Shown here: piece after piece, positions 1-10,073 of the stretch
How the letters are laid out: every line of letters starts with the position of its first letter
Numbering within the stretch: the stretch's first letter is position 1
Assembly (NCBI GenBank): GCA_032716605.1
Contig: CM064492.1
Coordinates: 46,283,403 to 46,347,402, forward strand
Reading direction: 5' to 3'
Length of the DNA stretch: 64,000 nt
Source of the DNA: Paralithodes platypus
Taxonomy: Eukaryota; Arthropoda; Malacostraca; Decapoda; Lithodidae
Made by a program: the position numbers and the translations under genes
The notes under the pieces: generated by a model
What the model saw: the letters and a program-made list of their open reading frames with translations, nothing else
Databases searched by the model: none
Told to the model about the DNA's origin: nothing

Positions 1-2513
1 GGGACTGAGCTATTTGGCAACTTAACAAGAATTGGGAGAACAGCCTGAAGGCTTTGTCTCAATTTAAAGTCTGTATCCAGATGTGCCGGAGGAGGAGTTG
101 AAAAGGGCTCCTGCAGGTCCCATAAAGCCAACTTAGGGGCAGCAAGGAAATAAAAAAATATCGGGTGGAACTCCCCCGGCTTTATTTATAGGCAACGACA
201 ACCAAATATGATTCTCTTGAGGTATTTGGTGGGAGGATTTTGATGTTATAGTTGCATCAAACTGTTGCGCCTCAATTTCTTAGTCCACCCACGGGCCTGA
301 ACCTACCTGTCTCACCTGCAGGACTGGATTGCCGGACTGGTTGCTCACTGGAAGTGTATCCAGTTCCGGCGTTAGCGTGGCTAGGACTTTTATATCATTC
401 ATGCCCTTGGACCAATCCGCAAATAGTCGGGCAGAGGAGGCAGGAGGAATAGCTGGAGTCGGGGAATACACGAAATACTCATAGAAATAAACATTACTGT
501 AGGTATGGCTTTGACAGCTACATCCAAAATATGACCCAGTGTATCTTTTGCCCTTAGTTTTCTATTCTTATTCATCTGGATTACCCACTCACTCGGGACT
601 GGGAGCTCCCCCGCGATTGTCGGTTGTGCAATGGCTGGATTTTGTGCCATTATAGTCACCCATGAACAGTCGGGACCGTAAAGCAAAGGCATAGGGCTTT
701 TCTTTAACGGAACCTTTTCTAAAAGAGGGGGATTAATGTCCGTAATAACTCGCACGTTAGTGGTTGTCAAAGCAGGACCTGGAATACTACTAGCTGAAGT
801 ATTTGGTTGAGTTACGTTAGGTAGGGGAGGTGGAACACTAGATGGAACAACGACTCTGGTTGGCTCTAACGGCCGCACAACAGACCCAATCGGAGGAGCT
901 CCCGGCACGGCTGTGGGAGTTTCCTGTGACTTAGGTGGTACATTATATTGTTGCATCTAGTGTGGAGAATGTAATCTAGATCATCCCGAGTAAAATATTG
1001 TTTCGGGGAACTCTTTGATGACTCAGACCCTACCTCCGACCCTTCCTCAACCGGGTCAGGTTGAGCTGAAGGTAACTGCTCTAAGTCCTCCGGCTAAGTC
1101 CTTTGGGCGGGTGCCCAACTCCGAAAGGAGTTGAAGTAGGGGAGCTATCCCCCCGCCAAAGGCGGCTTTCTAGGGCCTTTCCTAGCTGATGCTGAGAGGA
1201 TTGGGTTCTAGTCATGTGGTGATGGGCTGGTCTATCAGAGTGAGAGCTGAGCGATCTCTGCCATACCCATAGCTTACTCTGACTGTTCCTTTTACTTATA
1301 TATCTTCTAGATCTCAAGTGACGGCGTCTTTTCCGTGGATCGACCTCCCTACTGCCAACCTAAAAGTTGGCAGATTGGGAGCCAAAGCGTCACATTTTTC
1401 CCTTGCCCCTCAACTTTCCCTTCAATAATTGCTGAGGGGCACAGGGCCTTGGGTGGGGCTTTGGTTTCCCGGGCGTTTCCGCGCCCTCCTCAGCTCCCTG
1501 CCTTAGAGTGGCTTCGGTCACCTGGGTTTTGTTAGTGGTAAGCAGGGAGGGTTTTGTGGGGGCGCTCTATGGCCTTGGCCTTGCTCGGGACCTTGGGGCT
1601 GTTCGGCCAGGCAGCCTGGGGAACAACAACAACAACAAGTCCTCCGGCTCTTGCCCTGTAACCTCCATCTCTTCCGGTTGTTGCCGGGGTTCAGAGATTA
1701 ATTGTTCATTACCTGGCCATACTAAGTCAGGGACGGATAAAGGGATAGTGTCAATATTTTCACTCGCTCTATTATCCGCCGGGTATTGGGTAAAGGGCTC
1801 TGTTCACACGGGTTCAGGGTGCCTCCACACACTGCGTCCTTGATCCACTCTAGTCTGTGAATCTGGGATAAACTGGGAACTCTGAGTAAACTGTGAACCT
1901 GTACCATAGCTTTGTGGCTCACTCGCCGTGTACCCTCTACTGTATACTGTTCAGCTAGAACGCTTTGAGACACCATAGGAGCCCGACTAAGTGTTGTATC
2001 TAACTTTGGAATAGCGAAATTAACATCTTTAGGTTCTGAATATCTGTCACTAGACCCGTCCGTGGGAGTTGACTCAACTCCCTCCGTCCCTACCTCGGAA
2101 ATGCCAGATTGGACGTTAGACATGGTAGAGGTAGGGGCGGAGGGCAGTGGACGCGACCCCGGCGTTTGCCGATGCCGCGAGCTCGTCGCCTCCTTACGGG
2201 AATGTTTATGACCCTTCCCATCTGACTGGGTGCCACTAGACGTCGCCGCGTCAGTTTTCCGCCTCTTGAGCGATTTTGACATCTCTGTTGACGACTTATA
2301 GGACCGCTTGAGCGGCGATCTCGACCGGGACCTGGAACGGTCCTCTTGTGGAGATGTAGACCACGCTCTTATGGCGGCCAGGGGTGGTTGCCCTAATTGA
2401 GGAGTCACTGCTGTCACTACTGCTGCTACTACAGCCACCCACAAAAAAACCCACAAATACAGTAAGTCAGAACATCTCCTGACACCTTCCAAACATGTAT
2501 AATAACACCACAT
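1..2513 (-). pseudogene. DIRS-1 gag, broken and incomplete
   Basis: Gag-like structural protein of a DIRS element. From its start the frame shows an Arg/Ser-rich basic region (SRSRSRSPLKRSYKSS, around residues 56-72), a Ser/Pro-rich stretch, and, after the inserted element at 1096-1636, a segment matching the other Gags here (TTTNVRVITDINPPLLEK, then PMPLLYGPDCSW and GELPVPSEWVIQMNKNRKLRAKD at 399-956). The C-terminal part continues in other frames: LATLTPELDTLPVSNQ at 280-471, and nucleotide similarity to DIRS-2 gag (24950-25100) over 1-250. At least two frame changes and the insertion make it nonfunctional. The gag C-terminus is outside the window. Assignment rests on similarity to the better preserved gag copies at 24379-27176 and 44449-51538. 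Confidence 0.8.
1096..1636 (+). mobile_element. AAC-tailed SINE-like element, copy 1
   Basis: A 541-bp insertion in DIRS-1 gag, flanked by a perfect 13-bp target duplication AAGTCCTCCGGCT (1083-1095 and 1637-1649) and ending in (AAC)n at about 1622-1636. A second copy at 27960-28496 has the same start (GGGCGGGTGCCC), the same end and its own different duplication. A shared 5' end argues for a full-length short non-autonomous element rather than a randomly truncated LINE. I see no convincing pol III A box; GGTTCTAGTC near 1204-1213 is at best a degenerate B box. No coding capacity is evident. Confidence 0.85.
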
Positions 2514-3427
2514 GAAAGCAAAGGTTACATCTTAGGGCTAATACATATTAATAATTAAGCAATTAATAATACCTCCTAGCCAACTAAAAATACCCCTAAT
2601 GAGGCTGGCCACGAGGCTCAAGGCAAATATTGCGACGAATAAGACACCCTTACCTCCCACCAAGACGACTCATCAGCAGCAAATGTATGGCGCCCCACGC
2701 CAGACGGGAAAAAAGCAAACTCGGATTCTGGAAAGTTCCCCCATCACGTGGGACAACTCTTACACCAGCACGTCTGCTATAAAATGCAAAAAAAATTACT
2801 CCATCATAGAGATGGCTAGTAACGTAGCTCCGCGGATATATAGCCTCCTAGATAACTAGGTTATAGCAAAGCTAAGGCGCAGAACAGAAATAAAAAATAA
2901 AGGCACGCGTGTCCAAAGTGGACCGACAAAGCGCCTAACAAAGTACCCTATTTTAATACTTCCTGTGGACGTACCAATGGGGCCGACTATCCTAGCTAAT
3001 CTAAACCTATTCTAGAACATCTCAGATAAATACAAATGAGCAAAAGACTCACTAGAGGTGAACGAATGTCGAATGAAGCGGAGGACAGGCTAGGCACACC
3101 TGCTCGGGACGGCCACAGGGGAAGGAAGGCGGGATGACGCCGCAAGCTTCAGCGTCTCGGATAGAATCCACAGAAAGACATCCGCAAAGTTGGGAAGCTT
3201 TATTATAACAATTCTTAAGTTATTAATTATTTTTTATTTTTTTATGAAGTTTTTTCGTAGTGAGTACCCAATCATAAAGACGATTCCATAAGAGAATGAG
3301 TTTTGCACTTATGATGTCGGCACTCTTTCCCCTGTGGCGGTTGTTTCAAACAGGCTGACCGCTGGTGTTTGAAAGAGAGCTATTATATAATAGGCATATC
3401 GTCAATGATGGAGGGGCCACTAATAAA

Positions 3428-3889
3428 TTGAACGCGAGAGATAAGAGGTACAGGCACAAAAAAAACTTGCAAACCGCTGTTTTTTCAACACAAAGACAAG
3501 TGGACTGTGAGCATCTGGCTTGTGTTGACGTCATAAAAAGATGGCGGCAGCATCTTGCGCAATTGACGTTTGGATTTTCGGATTCACTCAGATTTCGTTT
3601 CGAAGCGGCAAACACCTTGACAATAGCAGATTCTTTTAGTTCAGTTAACTTTTTTATTGTTTTTGTTTTCTAGTTTTATGTGAGTTTTTCATTATTTTTG
3701 CTATTTTTCGAGTTTCGACTGGGATTTTTGCGCCAAGATTGAAGCTTTTTGCGGGTACGTGGAATTTGGGAATATTTGGTGTGTACCGCGAAATTTGAAA
3801 CGGCGAAGACTGCTGTTTGTTCACCAATGCATACGCAGTGCCACCACACATTAACTAACACTAGCACCAGTCCTTGTTTGTCCGCCATA
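3428..3889 (+). other. Leader related to the interior of element C, upstream of a split ORF
   Basis: About 400 bp from 3430 to 3815 align by eye with 17905-18270 inside the TA-flanked element C. Both carry a CRE and a YY1-type site at the same spacing, followed by similar text up to a GAAGAC motif. After that point the two diverge: C goes to its right TIR, while this copy continues into the ORF that starts at 3890. The region therefore looks like the promoter and 5' leader of a transcription unit shared with a mobile family. Confidence 0.55.
3526..3548 (+). promoter_or_regulatory. CRE (TGACGTCA) followed by YY1-type AAGATGGCGGC
   Basis: A palindromic CRE/ATF site at 3526-3533 and the motif AAGATGGCGGC at 3538-3548, a combination known from TATA-less animal promoters. 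The same pair occurs at 18003-18025. The downstream ORF begins about 340 bp later. Promoter function is inferred. Confidence 0.5.
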
Positions 3890-4077
3890 ATGGATACAGA
3901 GCCGAAATCCTCTTCTACCATGTCTGAATCGATGTGCCCCGCTGTGACCTCTTTGCCGTCAGCTGACAATAGGAAAAGGTGTCGCGTAAAGCAGCCAGTG
4001 CGACTAAGTAATTCTGCCATTGATTGTGAGATATTTGAACTTGAACAAAATCTGTCTAAGGTGAGCACTGGTGATAC
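3890..4077 (+). pseudogene. Split ORF, 5' part, interrupted by a hAT-like element
   Basis: The ORF starts MDTEPKSSSTMSES, has a basic patch (NRKRCRVKQPVRL) and an acidic stretch (CEIFELEQNLSK), and runs to codons GGT GAT AC at 4070-4077, where the hAT-like element begins. The same eight bases recur at 14532-14539, after which the same frame continues (VVERGEGSDVVFETFPED). Counting the duplication once, 188 + 157 nt give 115 in-frame codons across the insertion point. I do not recognise the product. A GT donor-like AAG-GTGAGC at 4058-4066 could be an alternative splice site, but the in-frame continuation favours plain disruption of one exon. It could be a host exon or the ORF of an autonomous relative of element C, since the leader resembles C. 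Confidence 0.65.
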
Positions 4078-4091
4078 CACGGTATAGTAAC
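4070..4091. repeat. hAT left end: 8-bp target duplication plus 14-bp TIR
   Basis: GGTGATAC (4070-4077) followed by CACGGTATAGTAAC (4078-4091). The partner is at 14518-14539. Confidence 0.9.
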
Positions 4092-4850
4092 ATACGGAGG
4101 TAGGTGCATGGCGGTAGTATTGGAACCACGACAGTCACTTGTTTGGGCCTCTGTGACGTCACTCAATGACTCCTGTGTACCGTCTGTCTCCCTAGCCTAA
4201 ATATGGTCTTCTAACAGGATCGGTCTATTGCGTTTTCCACCGAAAATGTAAAGTGACATGGATAAACATAGACCCTAGTCTATTTGCTAAAGTTGTTATT
4301 TTTTGCATTTGAAGAATATATATACAGTACGGCTATGAGGTAGTATATAGCCGACGTCGCTTCAAATTTTACCGCGGAAATGCGATGATATTTTTGTCCA
4401 CCTAATTGCCTAATATGTACAGTAACGTCGATTGATATCGATAATGTTATTGTAGTAGGACCCAATCTACATGTTAGCATTGTTATTTGATATATGTGTA
4501 GTTTATATGAAGAGATATTTTGAAGATGTTGGTGATTTTCGATTCGTCGGTCGGGAGAAAAGGTAGGCCTAAACAGATTCTCGTTTATCCCTTGCTCAAC
4601 TTCCTTTAAATTCACGTAGTTTGCTTCTGACACTCATCAACTTTCACCCAGTGATGGCGTGTGAGGGTGTATGAAGGCCTAGGGGATGTGGAGAGATGAT
4701 TTGTATAAGTATATGGCCAGCTAGAGGGAACATAGATTTCTACGAAGCGAAATGGTGGCTGGGACTCGGAGTAGGGGGGAGAAGAACGGACGGTGGTGCC
4801 CTCTGACGGCCAGAGAGAACACTATAGCGGAGCCAAACAAGCCACGATGG

Positions 4851-5094
4851 TAATAATAATAATAATAATAATAGTTCTTAAAGCTAGCGCATGCTAAGCT
4901 AGCTAAGGATAGCTCAATAAGGCCGATTAGGCGTATTTCCATTGGGGTCCTGTACTACTATCCCATCCCTTTGCTCATGAGGGATGGTAACGACTCAGTG
5001 CTTGTGAAAAATCTTTAATGCGCCGAGCGTGGGCGCGAACCCGGGCCTTCTGGGTGGAAGTCCAAGACGCTAGTCACTACACCAAGCGAGCCGC
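4851..5094 (-). mobile_element. tRNA-derived SINE with (ATT)n tail
   Basis: Read on the minus strand, this begins near 5094 with a tRNA-like head: an A-box-like GCTTGGTGTAGTGACTA (5071-5087) and a B-box-like CCCGGGTTCGCGCCC (5031-5045), spaced as in a tRNA. A body of about 150 bp follows, ending in (ATT)n at 4851-4873 (TAA repeats on the plus strand). The head does not close a proper acceptor stem, so it is not a functional tRNA gene. I could not find a clear target duplication. Confidence 0.7.
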
Positions 5095-5239
5095 TATATA
5101 TAATATACAAATATTTCACTAAATATTCGCCTATAGAATAATCAACGTTATTCCGACAACTATATCTTATATTATGACGGTTTCCATGGTTGAGCGTGAA
5201 GTCACAAAATAAAAATAATTAATAAAAGTCTGTTTAGTG

Positions 5240-6145
5240 CTTTTGATATGCAGGATTCGAAGTTGCATAATAAATCGTAGGCAGTGTCCACCATCCTTTG
5301 ACTGTCTTCGTGGTGCGATGCATAAGGTGTTGATTTTCGGTGTGAGCGTCCTGGGTTCGAATCCACGGACTGCCACATGTGTTTGTAAATTTCATTAATC
5401 GATTTTAGGAGTATAGTTGGTTGTTGGAAGGAACATAATAATTGATATTGGTTCAGGGGTAATTTATCGAGAGGCCTTCCCTAGTGGTTAAGGCCCCATT
5501 AATTGCTCTTTCCATTCACATATGCATAGCCTACGTGAGTTGCAGTTGGGATGTGTGTACATGCTTAGATTGATATGCAGGATTCGAAGTTGCATAATAA
5601 ATCGTAGGCAATGTCCACCATCCTTTAACTGTCTTCGTGGTGCGATGCATAAGGTGTTGATTTTCAGTGTGAGCGTCCTGGGTTCGAATCCACGGACTGC
5701 CACATGTGTTTGTAAATTTCATTAATCGATTTTAGGAGTATAGTTGGTTGTTGGAAGGAACATAATAATTGATATTGGTTCAGGGGTAATTTATCGAGAG
5801 GCCTTCCCTAGTGGTTAAGGCCCCATTAATTTCTCTTTCCATTCACATATGCATAGCCTACGTGAGTTGCAGTTGGGATGTGTGTACATGCTTAGATTGA
5901 TATGCAGGATTCGAAGTTGCATAATAAATCGTAGGCAATGTCCACCATCCTTTAACTGTCTTCGTGGTGCGATGCATAAGGTGTTGATTTTCGGTGTGAG
6001 CGTCCTGGGTTCGAATCCACGGACTGCCACATGTGTTTGTAAATTTCATTAATCGATTTTAGGAGTATAGTTGGTTGTTGGAAGGGACATAATAATTGAT
6101 ATTGGTTCAGGGGTAATTTATCGAGAGGCCTTCCCTAGTGGTTAA
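5240..6145 (+). repeat. 327-bp tandem array with a tRNA-like B box
   Basis: About 2.8 copies of a 327-bp unit; equivalent positions recur at 5246, 5573 and 5900. Each unit carries a perfect pol III B box (GGGTTCGAATCC, e.g. 5680-5691) and an A-box-like CTAGTGGTTAAGG, but these are about 200 bp apart and do not form a tRNA. The array is cut at 6145 by the GC-rich DIRS and resumes at 14201. Confidence 0.9.
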
Positions 6146-6193
6146 TGGGAGGTTTGACGTACCACCCAACCTACCAAATAGGAAAACCTACTA

Positions 6194-6493
6194 TTTGGTA
6201 GTAGTCTTGGAAAATCCAACGTCAAGGCTATTAACCTAATTGCAATGACGACTTGTCTATTTTGACTGCTATGTCGTCATTCCAACCGCGGTTAAAAAGA
6301 AAACGTCTAGAGTCTACTCCTTATCTTGCTCTAGGAGACGTTGTACATTAACCAAAACTACCACCGAAGGTGAAAAAAGCATAGAAGAGAAGAAAAAGGG
6401 GTTTACCTTAGTTACCGCTTAAGGCCCATCCTGTGTTCCGTCATGTGCAGATCCCTGTCGAACGTGCGCATGAGCGACCCTCTCTTGTCATCA
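6194..6493. repeat. DIRS-GC left inverted terminal repeat
   Basis: Reverse complement of 13900-14200 with very few differences. Outside it, 6146-6209 adds a terminal hairpin with arms CTACCAAATAG and CTATTTGGTAG that the right end lacks. Confidence 0.9.
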
Positions 6494-6557
6494 CATCTCA
6501 CGTCAGCAGAAGAACGCGGATGGGCAGGGGTCCGGCGTGAGGGAGGGTATTATGTAC

Positions 6558-6669
6558 GTTGGATTTTCCAAGACTACTACCAAATAGTAGGTTTTCCTAT
6601 TTGGTAGGTTGGGAGGTACGTCAAACCTCCCAATTTGTTAGTAGTCTTGGCAAATCCAACGTCAAGGCT
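6558..6669. repeat. DIRS-GC internal complementary region (circle-junction copy)
   Basis: The first part (to 6632) complements the left terminus including its hairpin; the second (from 6633) complements the right terminus. The join CCTCCCA-ATTTGTT gives the element ends exactly. In DIRS elements this region is thought to template joining of the two ends into the circular intermediate. Confidence 0.9.
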
Positions 6670-7079
6670 GCATAACAAATAGGAGGAGGACATCCAAGCC
6701 CAACCTACCAAAAAAAACCAATGCATAAAACAAAATTACGAATGACAAAGACACAATGTAAACAAGAGAGTTTAATAAAAGAGTGAAAAACTGAGGAGTA
6801 GCTAAAAAGAACAGTTTTAACACATGCCCGTCATTCATAGTAATGCAAAAACATAGACTTGTCTGAAACCAAAAAGGTACTGTACCCAAAATCCCTTTTC
6901 TTCAAAAACCAACAAAAACACTGAACACAAGAACAAAACACAATTTTCAATGTGGCAAAAACACTTATGTACTGGAACAATACATAATCCCAAACTTGCA
7001 ATCCAGTGTTGCAAACCCATACACCCCCCCCCCCCCCCCCCTTTGTAAAAAAACAAAAACAAAGGAAAAGAACGAGGGA

Positions 7080-8447
7080 CAAGGGGGGAAGACCAGGGAT
7101 CTTCGCCAGAGCACCAGGAAACACGACCCCCGAGAGCAATCACCGGCCGAGGGGGTCGAACACTGGACACGGAGAGGTAGGAGGAGATGAAGGAATTGAT
7201 AGAAGACCACAAAACTGCGGAGGCGAAGGCAGGGAAGGATCGACGTGGCAGGAACCGGAAGGAGGCAGCAAAGGATCTGACATCGCGCGCAGAACCCCTA
7301 CAAACAGGGTGACGGGCACGAATGGTCCGACAAACGTGGCGGCCCAGCTGCACCTGCTAGAGCCTCCCACCTGTCCGAGGAGACACCCACACAGCAGTAC
7401 CCGAAGGCGGCGCCACAGACGCAACAGAGGAGTGCAAGGCTGACACCGGGCACAACACATGGCGAGGATGCCCACGCCGTAAAGCCTGGACGGCGAAAGG
7501 CTGGAAAACGGGGGCCTCCCTCCCATGCGTGGTAACAAAAGGTGGGGAGGAGGCGAACAAGACGCCATGCAAGGACGGGGAGAATCGTACGCAGTCCCGG
7601 GGCCGTGACAATGCCGCCAGTGCAGACACCCGATCCCCAGTGGCCAGAGCGACAAGGAAGAGTGGACGCCCGAGCAACGGAACCGGCGTAGCGGCCCTCG
7701 TATACGTGGGGGAAGCCAGAAGGACCAGAGCCCGCCCCAGATCCCACAGCGGAGAGACCTGGCGCGGAGGCGGTCGATCCCGGAAGGCAGCCGTCAGGAA
7801 GGAATCCAGCACCTGTGGCGGAACGACCAGCCCAGCGACGGACCCAAAAGAACCCCCCGGACGGCAGACAAGTGGGTACGTATAGCGTCGACTGGAAAGC
7901 GACGTGTACGGAAGAGGTGAAACAAGGAGCGTAGGACGAGGGAAGGAGAGCCAACTGGCAGGCGAGTGGCCTGTAGCCACCTAGTAAAAAACCTCCAGCG
8001 GGACCCGTAAGGCCCCCAAGGAGAAGACGGCCAGGAACGCTGCAGGAAGTCAGTCAGGGCCCGGCCGGGGACCGGGAGCCACCGTGCCTCATGAACAAGC
8101 ACGATGCGAAGGCCAAAGAGGTCCGCAGGACCCCAACCTAGCCCAAGTGGAAGCCGGAGACAGGTAGAGGGACCGGACCCGGGCACCACCGCGGCAACCG
8201 GGCGGACCAAGTCCGTGCCGGCCACAGAGGCGCGAGGAGCCAGACGCAGCCGTGGTACAGCCGCAGCTTCGCGAAGACTGGGCACATCAACAGCGCGTCT
8301 GGTGGCGGAAAGATGGATATCGACCGCCACCTGTACCAGGCGACCATGAAAGCGTCCGGACCCCCCCCGGAGCGCGAGGCCGGAGGGAGAGGTCCAGAGG
8401 CAACTGGCGCGGCACCCCCGATGCGAACAAGGCGACCTCCGGAACAC
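7080..8447 (-). pseudogene. DIRS-GC tyrosine recombinase, inactivated
   Basis: Integrase of the DIRS element. The N-terminal part (7794-8447) shows DIHLSATRRAVDVPSL and a SAM-like DNA-binding segment ending in FRTRRFPVDAIRTHLSAVRG. The middle (7357-7980, another frame) has LVALATGDRVSALAALSR, which keeps the first catalytic Arg. The C-terminal catalytic box (ORF 6835-7353) reads RDVRSFAASFRFLPRR...LWSSINSFISSYLSV: the His of the HxxR motif is Arg here, while the second Arg and the nucleophilic Tyr remain. At least two frameshifts separate the parts, so no active enzyme can be made. Confidence 0.75.
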
Positions 8448-10010
8448 CTCAGGAAGCCGCGAGGTCGGCGAACACAGTCCGTTTCCTCGCCCATTCTACA
8501 AGAACGCCCTGCCGTCTCGACAGGGCGGCCGCCCAAAGGGTGGCAGGCCCGGGCAGGGAGGAGGCATGCAAGGAGAAGGGGTGTCGGTCCGCGAGGAAGA
8601 AGAACAACACCGAGACCCCTAATAGAGTCAACGACCTGGAGGACCCCCGCATAAGGAAACAGGGGACAGCTTGTCTGAGTGTCCAACCCGAAGGCCACCG
8701 ACTCACCCCGAAGGGCCAGCGCGTGGTCCCGCAGGAAGAACAAAGGAACCAACAATCCGAGGGCATAGACAGGTAAGAGGAGGGAGACCCACCCATCTGC
8801 CGGGAAGTGGACGTCCCAGGTTCGATTGGGAACCTCACCCAACCCCGCTCGACGTATCTGTGGTTACCCAGACCGTCGGCGGGGGGGGGGGGGGCGGTCC
8901 AGGGCACAGCCGCAGAGAGCGAGCCCCGAGCAACCCAGCGACCGAAGCGTCGGCGAACGGTACGCGGGAGCGGCAGGAGCCGATCCATAGGGGCAACGGA
9001 AACACCGCGGTGCCCATGAGGAGGAGGCGGCGTAGCCAGAGGCTCCCTAAGGGAAGGGGCAGAGCGGCCCAATGCAGCGAACCCACGAACGAGTCCCAGA
9101 GCCACCCCGGGAGGGAGACCGAGTGCAACACGGCGAGGACCGTCCACCGAAGGTGCACCGCGGCCGGCAGACCCCGGGTCACCGTAGCGCCGGACAAAAC
9201 CCATGCGAGACCGACCCATGGCACGACACGCGACGGGGTCAAGCGTGACTTGGGAACATCGAAGGGGAACCCTAACCGTGCGATGTCGCGAACGACTGTG
9301 AGGGCGTCGCCAATGCACAGGCCTAGGGCGTCGGAAACGACCAACCAAACGGCCAAGGAAAACAGGAGCTGGAGCCCGCTCCTGAGGAGAGGACCCAGAG
9401 CCTGCCCCACCAGTGCGGAGAAGATCTGCGGCGCGATGTGGAGACCGAAGGGAAGGCCGTCGAACAGGAACACACGATCGAAAGTCCGAACGGCCAAGAA
9501 TCGCTGGAAGCGAGGATGGAGAGGAACGAGCCAAGACACATCCTGGAGGGCCAGCGACACTACCCACGACAGAGGGCACAGGGCCAGGCGTACCAGGGGT
9601 ACCGGCAGCATCCGAAACCGTGTGTGCACGATGTGCCCGTTGAGGGCCAACAGATCCACCACCGGTCGCATCGCGTCGCAGGTCGGCGACGGAACCAGAA
9701 AGACACGGGAGAGGAAAACCGGGTGACCGGCGGTCAACTCCCTCGACGCTACCCAGCTCGGGCATGGAAGTGAACACGTGGGCCACCTCTGAAGAGATGG
9801 GCCGTTGTCGGTGACAAGAGCGGAGTGGGGGTCTGGACGTCCACCTCCAGGTGAGACCCCTCCGCGCAACCCGCCGCCCCCAACGTCCCTCGCGGCTACC
9901 GAGGGGCGCAAGGGCGAAAACAACCCGAGGGAGCACCCGAGAGGAGGGGAGCGACCCGGTACGCCCAGGCGAGAAGGAGAACAAGGAGGCCGACCCAGAG
10001 AACTACACAT
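8138..10010 (-). pseudogene. DIRS-GC reverse transcriptase / RNase H, catalytic residues lost
   Basis: The RT frame runs 8835-10010: SRVFLVPSPTCDAMRPVVDL, RFQRFLAVR, FDGLPFGLHIAPQIFSALVG, and then LLFSLAVWLVVSDA where DIRS-2 has ILWYLDDWLVV, so both catalytic aspartates are replaced (Ala, Val). RNase H starts at WVTTDTSSGVG near 8840. Its end lies in another frame (8449-8610: SLPGPATLWAAALSRRQ, where the family has WADALSR). The following segment SISIFPPPDALLMCP...LAPLWPARTW is in a third frame (8138-8400). Several frameshifts and lost active-site residues make this an old nonfunctional copy. Confidence 0.8.
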
Positions 10011-10073
10011 TGTGTTGACGTGGAGGTACCCCCGGTACGGGCCGTGCGGGCATGAGCGCCACGTTGACCTCCT

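Larger units (their letters stand above)
1..3427 (-). mobile_element. DIRS-1: 5' half of a DIRS1-like tyrosine-recombinase retrotransposon
   Basis: This is the promoter-proximal half of a DIRS element read on the minus strand; its RT and recombinase lie beyond the left edge. The right terminus (about 3235-3427) matches the inverted termini of DIRS-2 at 29264-29562 and of DIRS-3 at 36652-36859, including the shared end GGAGGGGCCACTAATAAA. The leader is about 2514-3234 and gag runs from 2513 off the left edge. DIRS elements copy RNA to DNA with RT/RNase H and insert a circle using a tyrosine recombinase, without target duplication. The right flank (from 3428) resembles the interior of the mobile family at 17151-18303, so DIRS-1 probably landed in a relative of it. 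Frameshifts and an inserted SINE-like element show it is dead. Confidence 0.85.

Noticed and set aside
4058..4066. AAG-GTGAGC at the end of the split ORF as a genuine splice donor
   Set aside because: The same frame continues after the hAT element at 14540, so a disrupted continuous exon explains the data better.
5031..5094. A tRNA gene on the minus strand
   Set aside because: A and B boxes are present, but the acceptor arms do not pair and a body plus (ATT)n tail follows; it is a SINE head.
5488..5703. Repeated 71-codon minus-strand ORFs (5167, 5488, 5815, 14128) as a gene family
   Set aside because: They are the 327-bp tandem repeat translated, including the pol III B box; no coding signal.
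7023..7042. Homopolymer C/G runs (7023, 8880, 10082, 11291, 21461, 25624, 44499) as functional sites
   Set aside because: Probably slippage or sequencing/assembly tracts; some coincide with apparent frameshifts and should be treated as possible errors.
8671..9726. Long plus-strand ORF (351 codons) and neighbours at 7006-7443, 9805-10440 and 11275-11694
   Set aside because: Antisense frames over GC-rich DIRS coding DNA, low-complexity Arg/Gly/Pro composition, no motif; expected by chance in GC-rich sequence.
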